64,000 bases of DNA from Sphingobium sp. (GCF_003248505.1 NZ_QFOA01000002.1:62001-126000); one strand, 5' to 3'; counted from the stretch's first letter, positions 24,370-33,659 are shown. The notes: a model not told the origin generated them from the letters alone. Translations and numbers: made by a program.

Positions 24370-25812
24370 TCAGGTTGCGGTGCCGCCGACGGTCAGACCT
24401 TCCATCAGCAACGTCGGTTGTCCGACGCCTGCGGGCACGCTCTGCCCGCCCTTGCCGCACACGCCGATGCCTTCGTCGAGCGCCCAGTCGTTGCCCACGC
24501 CGATCACCTTGGTCAGCGCGGTGGGGCCGTCGCCGATCAGCGTTGCGCCCTTGATCGGATCGCCGAGCTTGCCGTTCTCGACCTTGTAGGCTTCGGTGCA
24601 GGAGAAGACGAACTTGCCCGACACGATGTCGACCTGGCCGCCGCCGAAGCTCTTGGCGAAAATGCCCGACTTCACGCGCGACAGCAACTCGGCGGGATCG
24701 TCCTGCCCGCCCTTGATAAAGGTATTGGTCATGCGGGGCATCGGGGCATGGGCGTAGCTTTCGCGGCGCCCGTTGCCGGTTGGGGCGACGCCCATGAGCC
24801 GCGCATTGAGGCGATCCTGCATATAGCCGCGCAGGATGCCGTCCTCGATCAGGATATTCTCCTGCGTCGGCGTGCCCTCGTCGTCGATGGAGAGCGATCC
24901 GCGCCGGTCCATGATGCTGCCATCGTCCACAACTGTCACGCCCGACGCCGCGACGCGCTGGCCGATGCGCCCGGAAAAGGCACTGGTGCCCTTGCGGTTG
25001 AAGTCGCCTTCCAGGCCGTGGCCGATCGCCTCATGCACCAGCACGCCGGGCCAGCCCGATCCGAGCAGCACTGTCATTTCCCCCGCAGGCGCGGCGACCG
25101 ACATCAGGTTGACGCGCGCCTGTGCCAATGCCTCGTCGATGGCCCGGTTCCAGACCGCGGGGTCCGTCACCCGGTCGTAAAGATAACGCCCGCCGATGCC
25201 GAACACGCCGGTTTCGCGGCGTCCATTCTCCTCCAGAATGACAGAGACGTTGAGGCGGACGAGCGGGCGGATATCGGTTGCGGTAAAGCCGTCGGCGCGC
25301 ACGATCTCCACCACCGACCAGCTGCCGGCAAGGCTCACCGAAACCTGCGCCACGCGGGGATCGCGAGCGCGGGCGGCGGCGTCGATCTGCGCGCAGAGCG
25401 CCACCTTTTCCGCGAAGGGGACGATCTCCAGCGGGTTGGCGTCGGTGTAGAGATGGCGGTTGGTCCGCTGCGGCGGCGGGGCGGGCTGGCCCTTCGCCGG
25501 ATCGAGCAGGGTCAGCGTCTGCGCCGCCTTGCGGATCGCCGCTTCGCTCAGGTCGTTGGCATGGGCAAAGCCCGTCATCTCGCCCGACACGCCGCGTAGC
25601 CCAAAGCCCGCGTCGGTCGAATAATCGGCTGTCTTGAGCCGTCCGTCGTCGAAGCCGAAGCTCTCGCTCGCACGATATTGGAGATAGAGCTCGCCATCGT
25701 CGCAGCTTTGCAGCGCATCGGCTGTCAGGCGGCGTGCGGCATCCGGATCGAGCAGGCCGGGTCGATAAAGGAGGCCACGAGCGTCAGTGAAATGGGAAGC
25801 GAGATCGGTCAT
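24370..25812 (-). CDS. tldD: Metalloprotease TldD
   Basis: 480 aa, TldD subunit of the TldD/TldE (PmbA) peptidase. The zinc-binding HEAIGHGLEGD motif (about 260-270) is complete, so this is the catalytic subunit. FGFDDGRLKTADYSTDAGFGLR and the late glycine-rich GIGVCGKGGQSVPAGVGQPTLLM are family marks. TldD/E processes small peptides such as modified peptide antibiotics and degrades unfolded peptides. Its partner TldE is not in this window. ATG 25812 is chosen over an upstream start because the protein then begins MTDLASHF; ribosome site weak. Confidence 0.95.
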   Translation of the reverse strand: MTDLASHFTDARGLLYRPGLLDPDAARRLTADALQSCDDGELYLQYRASESFGFDDGRLKTADYSTDAGFGLRGVSGEMTGFAHANDLSEAAIRKAAQTLTLLDPAKGQPAPPPQRTNRHLYTDANPLEIVPFAEKVALCAQIDAAARARDPRVAQVSVSLAGSWSVVEIVRADGFTATDIRPLVRLNVSVILEENGRRETGVFGIGGRYLYDRVTDPAVWNRAIDEALAQARVNLMSVAAPAGEMTVLLGSGWPGVLVHEAIGHGLEGDFNRKGTSAFSGRIGQRVAASGVTVVDDGSIMDRRGSLSIDDEGTPTQENILIEDGILRGYMQDRLNARLMGVAPTGNGRRESYAHAPMPRMTNTFIKGGQDDPAELLSRVKSGIFAKSFGGGQVDIVSGKFVFSCTEAYKVENGKLGDPIKGATLIGDGPTALTKVIGVGNDWALDEGIGVCGKGGQSVPAGVGQPTLLMEGLTVGGTAT

Positions 25813-25893
25813 GCGCCCGATATAGGCGCGCTCCCCCACTTGCCCAACAGCAAAAACGCAGCGACGCGGCGGCGCTGCTATCTCGGAATGAGC

Positions 25894-26121
25894 CTAGAGG
25901 CTCGCGCCCGACGCGATATCGGGCTTCGCGCCGACGTCCGCTGTATCCGCGACCCCGCCGATCAGGACGAAGCGGCGGTCGCAATAACCGCAGTCGACAT
26001 AGCCATGCTCGTCGATTTCGAGGAAGACGCGCGGGTGGCCCAAAGCGGCGGGAATGTCCCCCGATCCATCGCAGGACACGCGGGATTTCGAGACTCGGAT
26101 GATTTCAGGCGGCTGGATCAT
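25894..26121 (-). CDS. CHCC zinc-finger domain protein
   Basis: 75 aa. SRVSCDGSG, GHPRVFLEI and DCGYCDRRF give one Cys, one His and two Cys ligands, the zf-CHCC pattern shared with the mitochondrial complex I subunit NDUFS6. These small proteins are common in alphaproteobacteria and are thought to belong to, or help assemble, respiratory complex I. Ribosome site is weak. It stands alone between tldD and tRNA-Val. Confidence 0.85.
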   Translation of the reverse strand: MIQPPEIIRVSKSRVSCDGSGDIPAALGHPRVFLEIDEHGYVDCGYCDRRFVLIGGVADTADVGAKPDIASGASL

Positions 26122-26271
26122 GTCGAAAGCCGTTAGCAGCGCGTCCGCAGCGTCGCAATATGGCCTTTGCGCTCGCGAGCGAAGGGGCGAGGAGACAGCG
26201 TAACCGTCCCGATGCGATATCGGAGCGCGATGCCGTGCCGGTGAGCGGATGAGGCCGGTTTGACGGGAAAC

Positions 26272-26347
26272 TGGTGGGCGATGACGGGCTCGAACCGCCG
26301 ACATTCTCGGTGTAAACGAGACGCTCTACCAACTGAGCTAATCGCCC
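26272..26347 (-). tRNA. tRNA-Val (anticodon TAC)
   Basis: 76 bases with encoded CCA. Acceptor arm GGGCGAT pairs with ATCGCCC; D-arm GCTCAGTTGGTAGAGC; anticodon stem TCTCG/CGAGA with loop TTTACAC, giving TAC; T-arm GGCGGTTCGAGCCCGTC. All standard. Confidence 0.96.
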
Positions 26348-26402
26348 CCGTTTGCGGGTCGGGGCCTATTGCGAGCAAAATGCGCGGCGGTCAAGCGTCA
26401 CG

Positions 26403-27419
26403 TCAGCCGCACATCAATCGACGGCTCGCACCGAACCAGCGAATCAGCGAGTCGGCGGTGTCCTGCGTCAGAGCGATGAAGACGCGGCGGCCGTCATGCG
26501 GGTCGGCCTGCCGTTCCACCAGTCCTCGGTCGGTGAGCGTGCGGATATGGCGCAACGCGGTGGTCGGCGGAACCGCAGCGGCAATGCAAAGACTGGATAC
26601 CGACACCCGGCCCTGATCCAGATGCGCGGCCAGCAGGTCGAGCAGCATGTCCCATGCGGGGTCTGCAAAGAGGTCGCCCGGCATGAAATCGCCCCTCAAT
26701 CGGCGCGCGCGCAACAGGTCGCGGATCTGCGACGCCGTGACGGGGCGGTGCGTATCCTTTCCGTCCGCCTTCCTGGCATAAGGAAGGTCCGCGTCGGTCA
26801 TCGCCGACGGCATTCCGATATAGTCGCTCGGTCGGTCCGAGATGCGGGGGCCAAGATCGAAACTGGGCGCGGCACCGTGCGGGCGCTGACTCAACGCATC
26901 GATGGTGCGCGCCAGCCGTCCGACTTCCTCGCTCAATCGCTGGAGTCGTGCGCTTTCGCCGTTGATGTCATGGACGAGACTGTGCTGAGGCCTTCGGTCG
27001 GCCGACGCGACCAGCGCGGCGGCCAGTTCGGTCCGGTCCGGATCGCATAGAAGCTGGGTATAGGGACTGCGTATGCAGGCATATGCGAGGTCCATCGTGT
27101 CCCATCCGGCCACGACGATCACCGCCATTCCGGTCTGGATCGCCTGCGTTTCCGCCTGAACCAGCAACCGCTCCAGCATCGTGCCGCCAACGGGGCAAAA
27201 TATCAGCAGCGTGTCGCAACGCGTCTGATCGTCAAGGCGCGTGGATGCCTGGTCGAGGCCGGTGACGCCGAGCAGCCGCAGCCCTGCGGCATCCGCAATC
27301 GGGGACACATCGTCTAAATCGATCCGATCGCCGATCACCAACAGTCCGAGCCGAGCGTCGGGCGACGCTATCGGATGGCTGTCCCCTGCGGACGGATAGG
27401 CGAAATCCAGCGTCATCAT
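26403..27419 (-). CDS. Pseudo-receiver plus winged-helix (MarR-like) regulator
   Basis: 338 aa from the ATG at 27419 (AGGAGA upstream). The N-terminal half (about residues 20-140) alternates strands and helices like a receiver domain (LGLLVIGDRI, CDTLLIFCP, MAVIVVAGWD) but I see no phospho-Asp or Thr/Lys set, so it would be a non-phosphorylated receiver-like domain. A short coiled segment (ESARLQRLSEEVGRLARTID) follows. The C-terminal winged helix (about 240-335; LFADPAWDMLLDLLAAHL, then TALRHIRTLTDRGLVERQ, RRVFIALT) is closely related to the gene at 44902-45375. Targets unknown. Confidence 0.7.
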   Translation of the reverse strand: MMTLDFAYPSAGDSHPIASPDARLGLLVIGDRIDLDDVSPIADAAGLRLLGVTGLDQASTRLDDQTRCDTLLIFCPVGGTMLERLLVQAETQAIQTGMAVIVVAGWDTMDLAYACIRSPYTQLLCDPDRTELAAALVASADRRPQHSLVHDINGESARLQRLSEEVGRLARTIDALSQRPHGAAPSFDLGPRISDRPSDYIGMPSAMTDADLPYARKADGKDTHRPVTASQIRDLLRARRLRGDFMPGDLFADPAWDMLLDLLAAHLDQGRVSVSSLCIAAAVPPTTALRHIRTLTDRGLVERQADPHDGRRVFIALTQDTADSLIRWFGASRRLMCG

Positions 27420-27618
27420 CGTCTCCTGTTCTACCTTCGTTCTCAAGGATAACGCAAGAACGGATTGAATCACTGCGATTTCGTTCGATGTCGGACCAAA
27501 ATAGGTTCAATAACGACGGGTCAGTGTCGGTGGCGCCTCCCAATGCGGGCGGATAGGGGGCTTTCCTCCGGATCGGCGGCAAATCGGCTTTCAATAGATC
27601 CATCCATAATGGATTCAA
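27420..27618. other. Intergenic region upstream of the winged-helix regulator
   Basis: 199 bases between the regulator and the transaminase, both on the minus strand. It likely holds the regulator promoter. No defined element is seen beyond the AGGAGA ribosome site. Confidence 0.35.
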
Positions 27619-28470
27619 TTAGACGGCGGTCTGTCGCGCGAAGTCGATGTAGAGCGAACGCAGACGGGTCGCGAGGGGGCCGGGCCGTCCCTCGCCGATG
27701 GCTTGGCCGTCGATCCTCACCACCGATTGGCATAGCGTCGACGCGCTGGTGATGAACGCCTCCTTCGCCGCCAGTGCCTCCGCCACGGTGAAGGAGCGGC
27801 GGACGACCGCGATGCCGCTTTCCGTTGCCAGTGCGTTGATTGCGGTGGCAGTGCAGCCTGCCAGCACGGCATGGCTGTAGGGCCGAGTGACGATGCCTTC
27901 GTCCGTCACGATGAAAGCGGTGGACGACGCGCCTTCGGTCACGAAACCGTCCTCCACCATCCAGGCTTCCTGCGCGCCCGCATCATGCGCAGCCTGCTTC
28001 GCCATCACTTGCGCCAACAACCCCACGCTTTTGATGTCGCGCCGCTGCCAACGCAGGTCCGGCATGGTCGCGACGGCGATGCCTTCGCGTGCGGCTGGCG
28101 TATCGAGAAAGTCTTTGTGCTGGACGAACAGGAAAAGGGTGGGCGAGAGGTCGGCCGGGGCGAGGAAGTCGCGCGACCGGTCCGCGCCGCGCGTGGTCTG
28201 AAGATACACCATCCCCTGGGTCAGGGCGTTGCGGGCGATCAATTCCTTCTGCATCGCCTCGATCTCTTTGAGAGGCATAGGCAGGGCGATGCCGATGGCA
28301 CCGGTCGACCGCTCCAGCCGGGCGAGATGGCTGGCGCTGTCGATCAGCTTGCCGTCGATCACCGCCGCCACTTCGTAGATGCCCTCGGCAAAGAGGAATC
28401 CCCGGTCGAGCGGGGAGATGCGTGCGTCCTCCAGCGGGAGAAATGCGCCGTTCAGACAGGCGATGGACAT
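27619..28470 (-). CDS. dat: Class IV aminotransferase, probable D-amino-acid transaminase
   Basis: 283 aa PLP enzyme of fold type IV. It begins MSIACLNGAFLPLEDARISPLDRGFLFAEGIYEV, as in D-amino-acid transaminase. The catalytic Lys is in WQRRDIKSVGLL (about 145), EGASSTAFIV (about 179-188) contacts PLP phosphate, and AFITSASTLCQSV is the final conserved segment. It would make D-alanine and D-glutamate-type amino acids for the cell wall; branched-chain aminotransferase is less likely given the N-terminus. It sits directly after rpoN on the same strand, 68 bases away. Confidence 0.88.
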   Translation of the reverse strand: MSIACLNGAFLPLEDARISPLDRGFLFAEGIYEVAAVIDGKLIDSASHLARLERSTGAIGIALPMPLKEIEAMQKELIARNALTQGMVYLQTTRGADRSRDFLAPADLSPTLFLFVQHKDFLDTPAAREGIAVATMPDLRWQRRDIKSVGLLAQVMAKQAAHDAGAQEAWMVEDGFVTEGASSTAFIVTDEGIVTRPYSHAVLAGCTATAINALATESGIAVVRRSFTVAEALAAKEAFITSASTLCQSVVRIDGQAIGEGRPGPLATRLRSLYIDFARQTAV

Positions 28471-28538
28471 GAACGGTGGCTCCTGATCGGGTCGGGTCGC
28501 GCGTCGCTCTTGCCGATCGGGTGGGCCGGGTCAAGCCG

Positions 28539-30041
28539 TCAGGCAGCCTTGCCCTTGAGCGCTTTCTGCCGCCGCCGCTGCACCGACGATCCGATCCCCA
28601 TCGCTTCGCGATATTTGGCGACGGTGCGGCGGGCGATGTCCATTCCCTTCGCGCGTAGCAGATCGACAAGCGTGTCGTCGGACAGGATCGCTTGCGGGTC
28701 TTCGGCGCCGATCAGCGCCTTGATGTGGCTCTTGACCGCTTCGGCCGACACCGCGCCGTCGCCGCCCGCCGCCGCAACGCCGCTGGTGAAGAAATATTTG
28801 AGTTCGTAAAGGCCGCGCGGGCAGGCGAGATATTTATTCGAGGTGACGCGGCTGACCGTGCTTTCGTGCATCCCGATGGCATCGGCCACCGCGCGGAGCG
28901 TCAGGGGCTTCAGATGCGCGACGCCTTCGCGGAAGAAGGCTTCCTGCTGTTTGAGGATTTCGCTCGCCACCTTGATGATGGTCTTTTGCCGCTGGTCCAG
29001 TGCCTTGAGCAGCCAGTTGGCGCTGGCGAGGCAGTCGGTGAGCCACGCCTTGCTGGTGCGGTCCTGCGGTCCGCTCGACAATTCGACATAATAGGTGCGG
29101 TTGACCAGGAGGCGGGGCAGGGTGGCGCTGTTGATCTCAATCGCCCAGCCATCCCGCGTCGGACGCACGAAAAGGTCGGGCGTGACCGGCGCGGCGCTGA
29201 TCTGCGAAAAACGCAGGCCGGGCTTGGGATCATAGGCCCGCAATTCGGCGATCATGTCGGTCATGTCCTCCTCGTCCACGCCGCAGATGCGGCGCAGCTG
29301 CGGGAGCGCGCCCCTTGCCAGCAGGTCGAGATTGGCAAGCAGCCGCGCCATGCAGGGATCGTAGCGGTCCGCCTCCTTCGCCTGGAGCGCAAGGCATTCG
29401 GATAGCGAGCGCGCGCCCACGCCTGTGGGATCGAAACCGTGGATGACGGACAGAACGCGCTCTACATCATGGAGTGGGATGCCAAGCGCATGGGCTGTTT
29501 GAAGAAGGTTCGCCTCCAGATAGCCCGCCTCGCCGATCTGGCCGATCAATTGCGTTGCGATGACAAGGTCCATGCCCGACAGCGCGGCGCGGGCCTGCTC
29601 CATCAGATATTCGTGCAGGCTGGTGGCGGGCGCGGCGAAGCTGTCGAAATCGGGCGCGTCTTCGGCATAGCCGCCGCCCAGATCCAGGCCGCCGCCGGGG
29701 CCCGCCATCCGGTCCGCCGGGCTATCGTCGATGAAGATGTCCGCGCCCTGATCCATGTCGAGCGGGCTGTCCCCCGCGCCCATGCCCTGTGCGATAAGGT
29801 CGTCCGCCGATCCGGTTTCGGCGGCGAGGGTGGGGCGATCCTCCACCCGGTCGATGCCGTCCGCCGGCGGCGCGGGATCGTCGCCACCGGCTTCGAGCAA
29901 GGGATTCTTTTCAAGCTCCGCCGCGACGAATGCCTCAATCTCCAGATTGGACAGCGCCAACAGCTTGATCGCCTGCTGAAGCTGCGGCGTCATCACCAGC
30001 GACTGGCTTTGCCGAATGTCGAGGCGCGGCCCCAACGCCAT
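28539..30041 (-). CDS. rpoN: RNA polymerase sigma-54 factor
   Basis: 500 aa. Region I (MALGPRLDIRQSQSLVMTPQLQQAIKLL) is the glutamine/leucine-rich activator-responsive part. An acidic region II (about 55-115) is followed by the core-binding domain and the HTH (HESTVSRVTSNKYLACPRG). The C-terminal RpoN box reads ARRTVAKYREAMG, which recognises the -24 GG. It enables NtrC-type control, and the glnK promoter in this window has the matching consensus. It lies 45 bases downstream of lptB, the common lptB-rpoN order. Confidence 0.97.
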   Translation of the reverse strand: MALGPRLDIRQSQSLVMTPQLQQAIKLLALSNLEIEAFVAAELEKNPLLEAGGDDPAPPADGIDRVEDRPTLAAETGSADDLIAQGMGAGDSPLDMDQGADIFIDDSPADRMAGPGGGLDLGGGYAEDAPDFDSFAAPATSLHEYLMEQARAALSGMDLVIATQLIGQIGEAGYLEANLLQTAHALGIPLHDVERVLSVIHGFDPTGVGARSLSECLALQAKEADRYDPCMARLLANLDLLARGALPQLRRICGVDEEDMTDMIAELRAYDPKPGLRFSQISAAPVTPDLFVRPTRDGWAIEINSATLPRLLVNRTYYVELSSGPQDRTSKAWLTDCLASANWLLKALDQRQKTIIKVASEILKQQEAFFREGVAHLKPLTLRAVADAIGMHESTVSRVTSNKYLACPRGLYELKYFFTSGVAAAGGDGAVSAEAVKSHIKALIGAEDPQAILSDDTLVDLLRAKGMDIARRTVAKYREAMGIGSSVQRRRQKALKGKAA

Positions 30042-30086
30042 CAGGGCACGTCCCGGTCCATGGCGAAGGCGGGGATGAAAGCCATC

Positions 30087-30875
30087 CTAGAGCTGGAAAT
30101 TCTCGCCCAGGTAGAGGCGGCGCACCTCCGCGTTGGCGACGAGTTCGGTGGGGCTGCCGGCGAACAATACCTGCCCGCCATAGATGATGCAGGCACGATC
30201 CACGATCTCCAGCGTCTCGCGCACATTATGGTCGGTGATGAGAACGCCGATGCCGCGCGTCTTCAATTGCTTCACCAGATCGCGGATGTCGGCGATGGAG
30301 AGCGGATCGATGCCTGCGAAGGGTTCGTCGAGCAGCACGATCGACGGGTTGGCGGCCAGCGCGCGGGCGATTTCGCAGCGACGGCGTTCGCCTCCAGATA
30401 GCGCCATCGCCGCGGAATCGCGCAGGCGGATGAGGCCGAATTCTTCCAGCAACTGCTCCAGCCGCGCAGCCCGCGCCGTCTTGTCGGGTTCGGCCAGTTC
30501 GAGCACCGCGCCGATATTCTGCTCGACCGTCATGCCGCGAAAGATCGACGTTTCCTGCGGCAGATAGCCAAGGCCCAGGATCGCGCGGCGATACATGGGC
30601 AGGTTGGTGATGTCCTGCCCGTCGAGCACGATGCGACCGTGGTCCGGACGCACGAGGCCCATGACCGAATAGAAGCATGTCGTCTTGCCCGCGCCGTTGG
30701 GGCCGAGCAGGCCGACGACCTCGCCCTTGCCCACGGTCAGCGACACGTCGGACAGCACCACGCGCTTGTCGTAGCTTTTGGCGATCGAGATGACCGAAAG
30801 CCCGTCGCCCACCTCATGCGGGACCTGGGGGCGGGGACCTGCGGTGCGGTCAGGGGTCATCACATCGTCCATCAT
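30087..30875 (-). CDS. lptB: LPS export ABC transporter ATP-binding protein
   Basis: 262 aa from ATG 30875 (AAGGA upstream). Walker A is GPNGAGKTTCFYSVMGL; the signature is ALSGGERRRCEIARAL; Walker B is SIVLLDEPFAGIDP with the H-loop in LITDHNVRETLEI. LptB energises LptFG to move lipopolysaccharide to the outer membrane. The N-terminus has about 25 extra residues. lptA and lptC, often just upstream, are not present here; the preceding 317 bases hold no gene. If this is a sphingomonad the exported glycolipid may be a glycosphingolipid rather than classical LPS. Confidence 0.95.
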   Translation of the reverse strand: MMDDVMTPDRTAGPRPQVPHEVGDGLSVISIAKSYDKRVVLSDVSLTVGKGEVVGLLGPNGAGKTTCFYSVMGLVRPDHGRIVLDGQDITNLPMYRRAILGLGYLPQETSIFRGMTVEQNIGAVLELAEPDKTARAARLEQLLEEFGLIRLRDSAAMALSGGERRRCEIARALAANPSIVLLDEPFAGIDPLSIADIRDLVKQLKTRGIGVLITDHNVRETLEIVDRACIIYGGQVLFAGSPTELVANAEVRRLYLGENFQL

Positions 30876-31192
30876 CTCGTCCTTGCAGGCGGTCGCCCTT
30901 GGTTGCGCGCGTGAAAAATGGCGTCCTTGGGAGCGGTTGGCAAGCTCTGTGCATGGGGAACGCGTCGGGGCAAGGGGAAATCGCGCCTTCGTGACGCGGT
31001 AACGCCTGTTTCGCCGACCGCAGGGATGGCACCGGCGCAGACGATGGCGGGGCGGACGGCGATGCATCCGCCGCAGAACTCGACGTTACTACGTGCCTTT
31101 ACACCATTGCTGGAGGCGGGGCGTTGCGGGCCTGGCTGGGCAGGGTAAGGGTCGTCGTATTCCTTCCCTGCCCTTGCTTTCACCTTTCGCCG
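30876..31192. other. 317-base gap upstream of lptB
   Basis: No supportable gene on either strand. It should hold the lptB-rpoN promoter. GGGCAGGG (31138-31145) and AAGG (31147-31150) can pair with CCTT and CCCTGCCC (31162-31173) in a strong 12-pair stem just after the GguC-like gene. A proper T-run is missing on either strand, so I list it only as a probable 3' stem-loop. Confidence 0.4.
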
Positions 31193-32185
31193 TTACAGAT
31201 CGCGAACAGCGACGTGGACAGGTTGCGCACGGATCAGCGGGTTCCGGGCGGGCAGGGTGAAGGGGGCGGCCTCGATCTCGAAAAGGTCGCCTTCCCGCGT
31301 CTCGACACCGTCCGAGAAGGAGAGGGTGGCCGTGCCGAAGAAATGGACATGCACGTCCCCCGGGCGGCGGAAGAGATCATATTTGAAATGATGATGTTCG
31401 AGGTTGGCGAAGCTGTGCGACATGTTCGCTTCACCCGACAGGAACGGCTTTTCCCAGATCGCAGCCCCGTCGCGCACGATCCGGCTGACCCCTTCGACAT
31501 GGGTGGGCAGCGGCCCGACGAGCAGTTCCGGCCCGAGCGCCGCCTGCCGTAGCTTGCTGTGCGCGAGCCAGAGATAATTGTGCCGTTCGGTCACATGGTC
31601 GCTGAACTCGTTCGCGAGTGCCAGGCCGATGCGGTAGGGTGTGCCGTCGTCGGCAATGACGTAGACGCCCGCCAGCTCCGGCTCTTCCCCTCCGTCCTTC
31701 GCGAAAGAAGGCATGGCAAGCGGCGCGCCGGGGCCGACCAGTTGCGATCCGTCGCCCTTGTAAAACCATTCCGGCTGCTGCCCTACGTTGCCGGGCGCGG
31801 GCTTTCCGCCCTCCAGCCCTTCGAGGAACATCCGCATCGAATCGGTCTGCTTTTCGGCGGCAGCGGCTTCGCGGTGCATCTTGTCCCGCCCCTCGGCCGA
31901 ACCGAGGTGAGTGAGGCCGGTGCCGGTCATGAGGAGGTGGGCGCCGTCTTCATGGTCGATGGGAGCGAGAAGGCGACCGGCGGCATATTCCGCTTCGATA
32001 TCGACGGCATCGCCCCGGCCCGCGCTCTCGACCAGTTTCGCGATCGACATGCCTTCCCGGATCGCCCGAAGCGCCAGCGCGCGCACGGTGGCGAAGCCGG
32101 GGACGATGTGGGCGGCATCGCCCTGTGCCGCGATGACGGATCGCACGCCTTCGCCCGACCGATGTTGCAACAGGCGCAACGACAT
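31193..32185 (-). CDS. GguC/AraD1-family protein (FAH-fold sugar catabolism)
   Basis: 330 aa from the ATG at 32185, which has AAGGGA seven bases before it (the ATG at 32191 is too close). It matches the AraD1/GguC family, FAH-fold proteins found in arabinose and related sugar-acid loci and thought to act as 2-keto-3-deoxy sugar acid dehydratases or hydrolases. Visible marks: GTGLTHLGSAEGRDKMH, PEWFYKGDGSQLVGPG, EPELAGVYVIADDGTPYRIG and ANEFSDHVTE, with the acidic metal ligands. It precedes no aldolase here. The adjacent transporter and mutarotase support a pentose or hexose role. Confidence 0.82.
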   Translation of the reverse strand: MSLRLLQHRSGEGVRSVIAAQGDAAHIVPGFATVRALALRAIREGMSIAKLVESAGRGDAVDIEAEYAAGRLLAPIDHEDGAHLLMTGTGLTHLGSAEGRDKMHREAAAAEKQTDSMRMFLEGLEGGKPAPGNVGQQPEWFYKGDGSQLVGPGAPLAMPSFAKDGGEEPELAGVYVIADDGTPYRIGLALANEFSDHVTERHNYLWLAHSKLRQAALGPELLVGPLPTHVEGVSRIVRDGAAIWEKPFLSGEANMSHSFANLEHHHFKYDLFRRPGDVHVHFFGTATLSFSDGVETREGDLFEIEAAPFTLPARNPLIRAQPVHVAVRDL

Positions 32186-32209
32186 GCTCATTCCCTTCCG
32201 ACTTTCAAA

Positions 32210-32230
32210 CGATATTTACTCCGACATATT
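32210..32230. promoter_or_regulatory. Putative sugar-regulon operator, copy 1
   Basis: Begins CGATATTTACTCCGACATAT on the plus strand, 25 bases upstream of the GguC-like start. A 19-of-21 match occurs at 33720-33740 in the opposite orientation. Confidence 0.6.
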
Positions 32231-32351
32231 GCACGGCAGTGCCCATGGCAATGCTTGTGTCCACGGCGGAGGGAACGGCATGGCACAGGAGGACACGACC
32301 AGCGCGATGCCGGGATGCGTTCCGTTGCGTGCTAGGGCAAGGCCCCGGTGG

Positions 32352-33659
32352 TTACTCCTCGGCCTGCTGGTCCGGCAACGCGTTGGTCACCTTCGATCCC
32401 CAGAGCGCATAGAAAAGCACATAGAGTTCGCACGCAGCGGTCAGCAGGAAGCTGGTCTGGAGGCCGTACCGGTCCGCCAGCCAGCCCTGCACCACCACCA
32501 GCGCGCCGCCCGCGATCGCCATGATGAGCAGGCCGGACCCTTCCTCGGTCAACGGCCCCAGCCCCTTGATGCCGAGGGTGAAGATGGTGGGGAACATGAT
32601 CGAGTGGAACAGCCCGACGAGGATCAGCGACCACATCGCCGCCGGCCCGGTCGTGAACACCGTCACCAGCATGACGAGGAACGCGCCTACCGAGAAGACG
32701 GCAAGGACATGGCCTGCGTCGAATTTCTGCATGATCGCGGATCCGGCGAAGCGGCCGACCATCATCCCGCCCCACAGGAACGTCAGATAATTCCCCGCCT
32801 GCTCGTGCGTCAGGTTGGCGATTTGCGGCTGGCTGACAAAATTGATGAAGAGGTTGGCGACGCCGATTTCCGCGATCAGATAGATGAAGATCGCAGGGAT
32901 GCCGAAGACGAGGTTGCGGTGATTCCACAGCGAATATTTCTTGCGCTCTTCCCGGTCATGGCGCTGCGTCGCCGTACCCATGGCAGGCAGCGGGAAGCGG
33001 GCGATGACGATGGCAAGCACGATCAGGACGCCCGCCACCAGCGCATAGGGCAGAACGACCGATTGCGCGTCGGCCAGGCGTTCGGCCTGCGTCAGGACCG
33101 TGCCTGCCTGCGCCGTGCCGCTTTTGGACCGGCCGAGGATGAGATAGGCGCCGAAGGACGGTGCGAGCCAGGTGCCCATCGAATTCATCGCCTGAACCAG
33201 GTTGAGCCGCGAGGAGGCGGTTTCGGGTTTGCCGACGACCGCGACATAGGGGTTCGCCGCGACCTGAAGCAGGGTGATGCCGCTCGCGATGACGAACAGC
33301 ATGACGAGCGTGACGCCATAGGAGGGGATCGACGCCGCCAGCGTCATGCCGAGCGCGCCTGCCGCCATGACGAGGAGGCCGATCACCATCGATTTCTGGT
33401 AGCCGACCCGCTCGATCAGCTTGGCCGAGGGGATGGAGGCGAAGAAATAGGCGATGAACCACACCGATTCGATCAGTGTCGTCTGGGTATAGCTGAGGTC
33501 GAAGACGCTGCGCAGGTGGGGCAGCAGCGTGTTGTTGATGACGGTGATGAAGCCCCACATGAAGAAGAGGCTGGCGAGCAACGCGAGCGCGGGGCCGTAG
33601 CGCGTGCCGGGCGTATGGGTCGCGGTTGCGCCTGCGCCTGACGAAATCGGTCCTGCCAT
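32352..33659 (-). CDS. FucP-like sugar MFS transporter
   Basis: 435 aa with twelve predicted membrane helices. It belongs to the fucose/glucose-galactose permease branch of the major facilitator superfamily: LALLASLFFMWGFITVINNTLLPHL at the start of helix 1 carries the family's conserved Asn pair, ANPYVAVVG and SRLNLVQAMNSMGTWLAP mark helices 4-5. The mid loop is Lys/Arg-rich (TQRHDREERKKYS). It imports a sugar with protons across the inner membrane. The substrate is unknown; a GguC-like gene and an aldose mutarotase flank it. Confidence 0.9.
   Translation of the reverse strand: MAGPISSGAGATATHTPGTRYGPALALLASLFFMWGFITVINNTLLPHLRSVFDLSYTQTTLIESVWFIAYFFASIPSAKLIERVGYQKSMVIGLLVMAAGALGMTLAASIPSYGVTLVMLFVIASGITLLQVAANPYVAVVGKPETASSRLNLVQAMNSMGTWLAPSFGAYLILGRSKSGTAQAGTVLTQAERLADAQSVVLPYALVAGVLIVLAIVIARFPLPAMGTATQRHDREERKKYSLWNHRNLVFGIPAIFIYLIAEIGVANLFINFVSQPQIANLTHEQAGNYLTFLWGGMMVGRFAGSAIMQKFDAGHVLAVFSVGAFLVMLVTVFTTGPAAMWSLILVGLFHSIMFPTIFTLGIKGLGPLTEEGSGLLIMAIAGGALVVVQGWLADRYGLQTSFLLTAACELYVLFYALWGSKVTNALPDQQAEE

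Noticed and set aside
31138..31173. Stem-loop as a terminator for the GguC-like gene
   Set aside because: The stem is strong but neither strand has a following T-run, so I kept it only as a stem-loop.
31911..33641. 576-codon plus-strand frame over the FucP-like transporter
   Set aside because: Antisense to a 12-helix transporter; the apparent protein is charged and low complexity.
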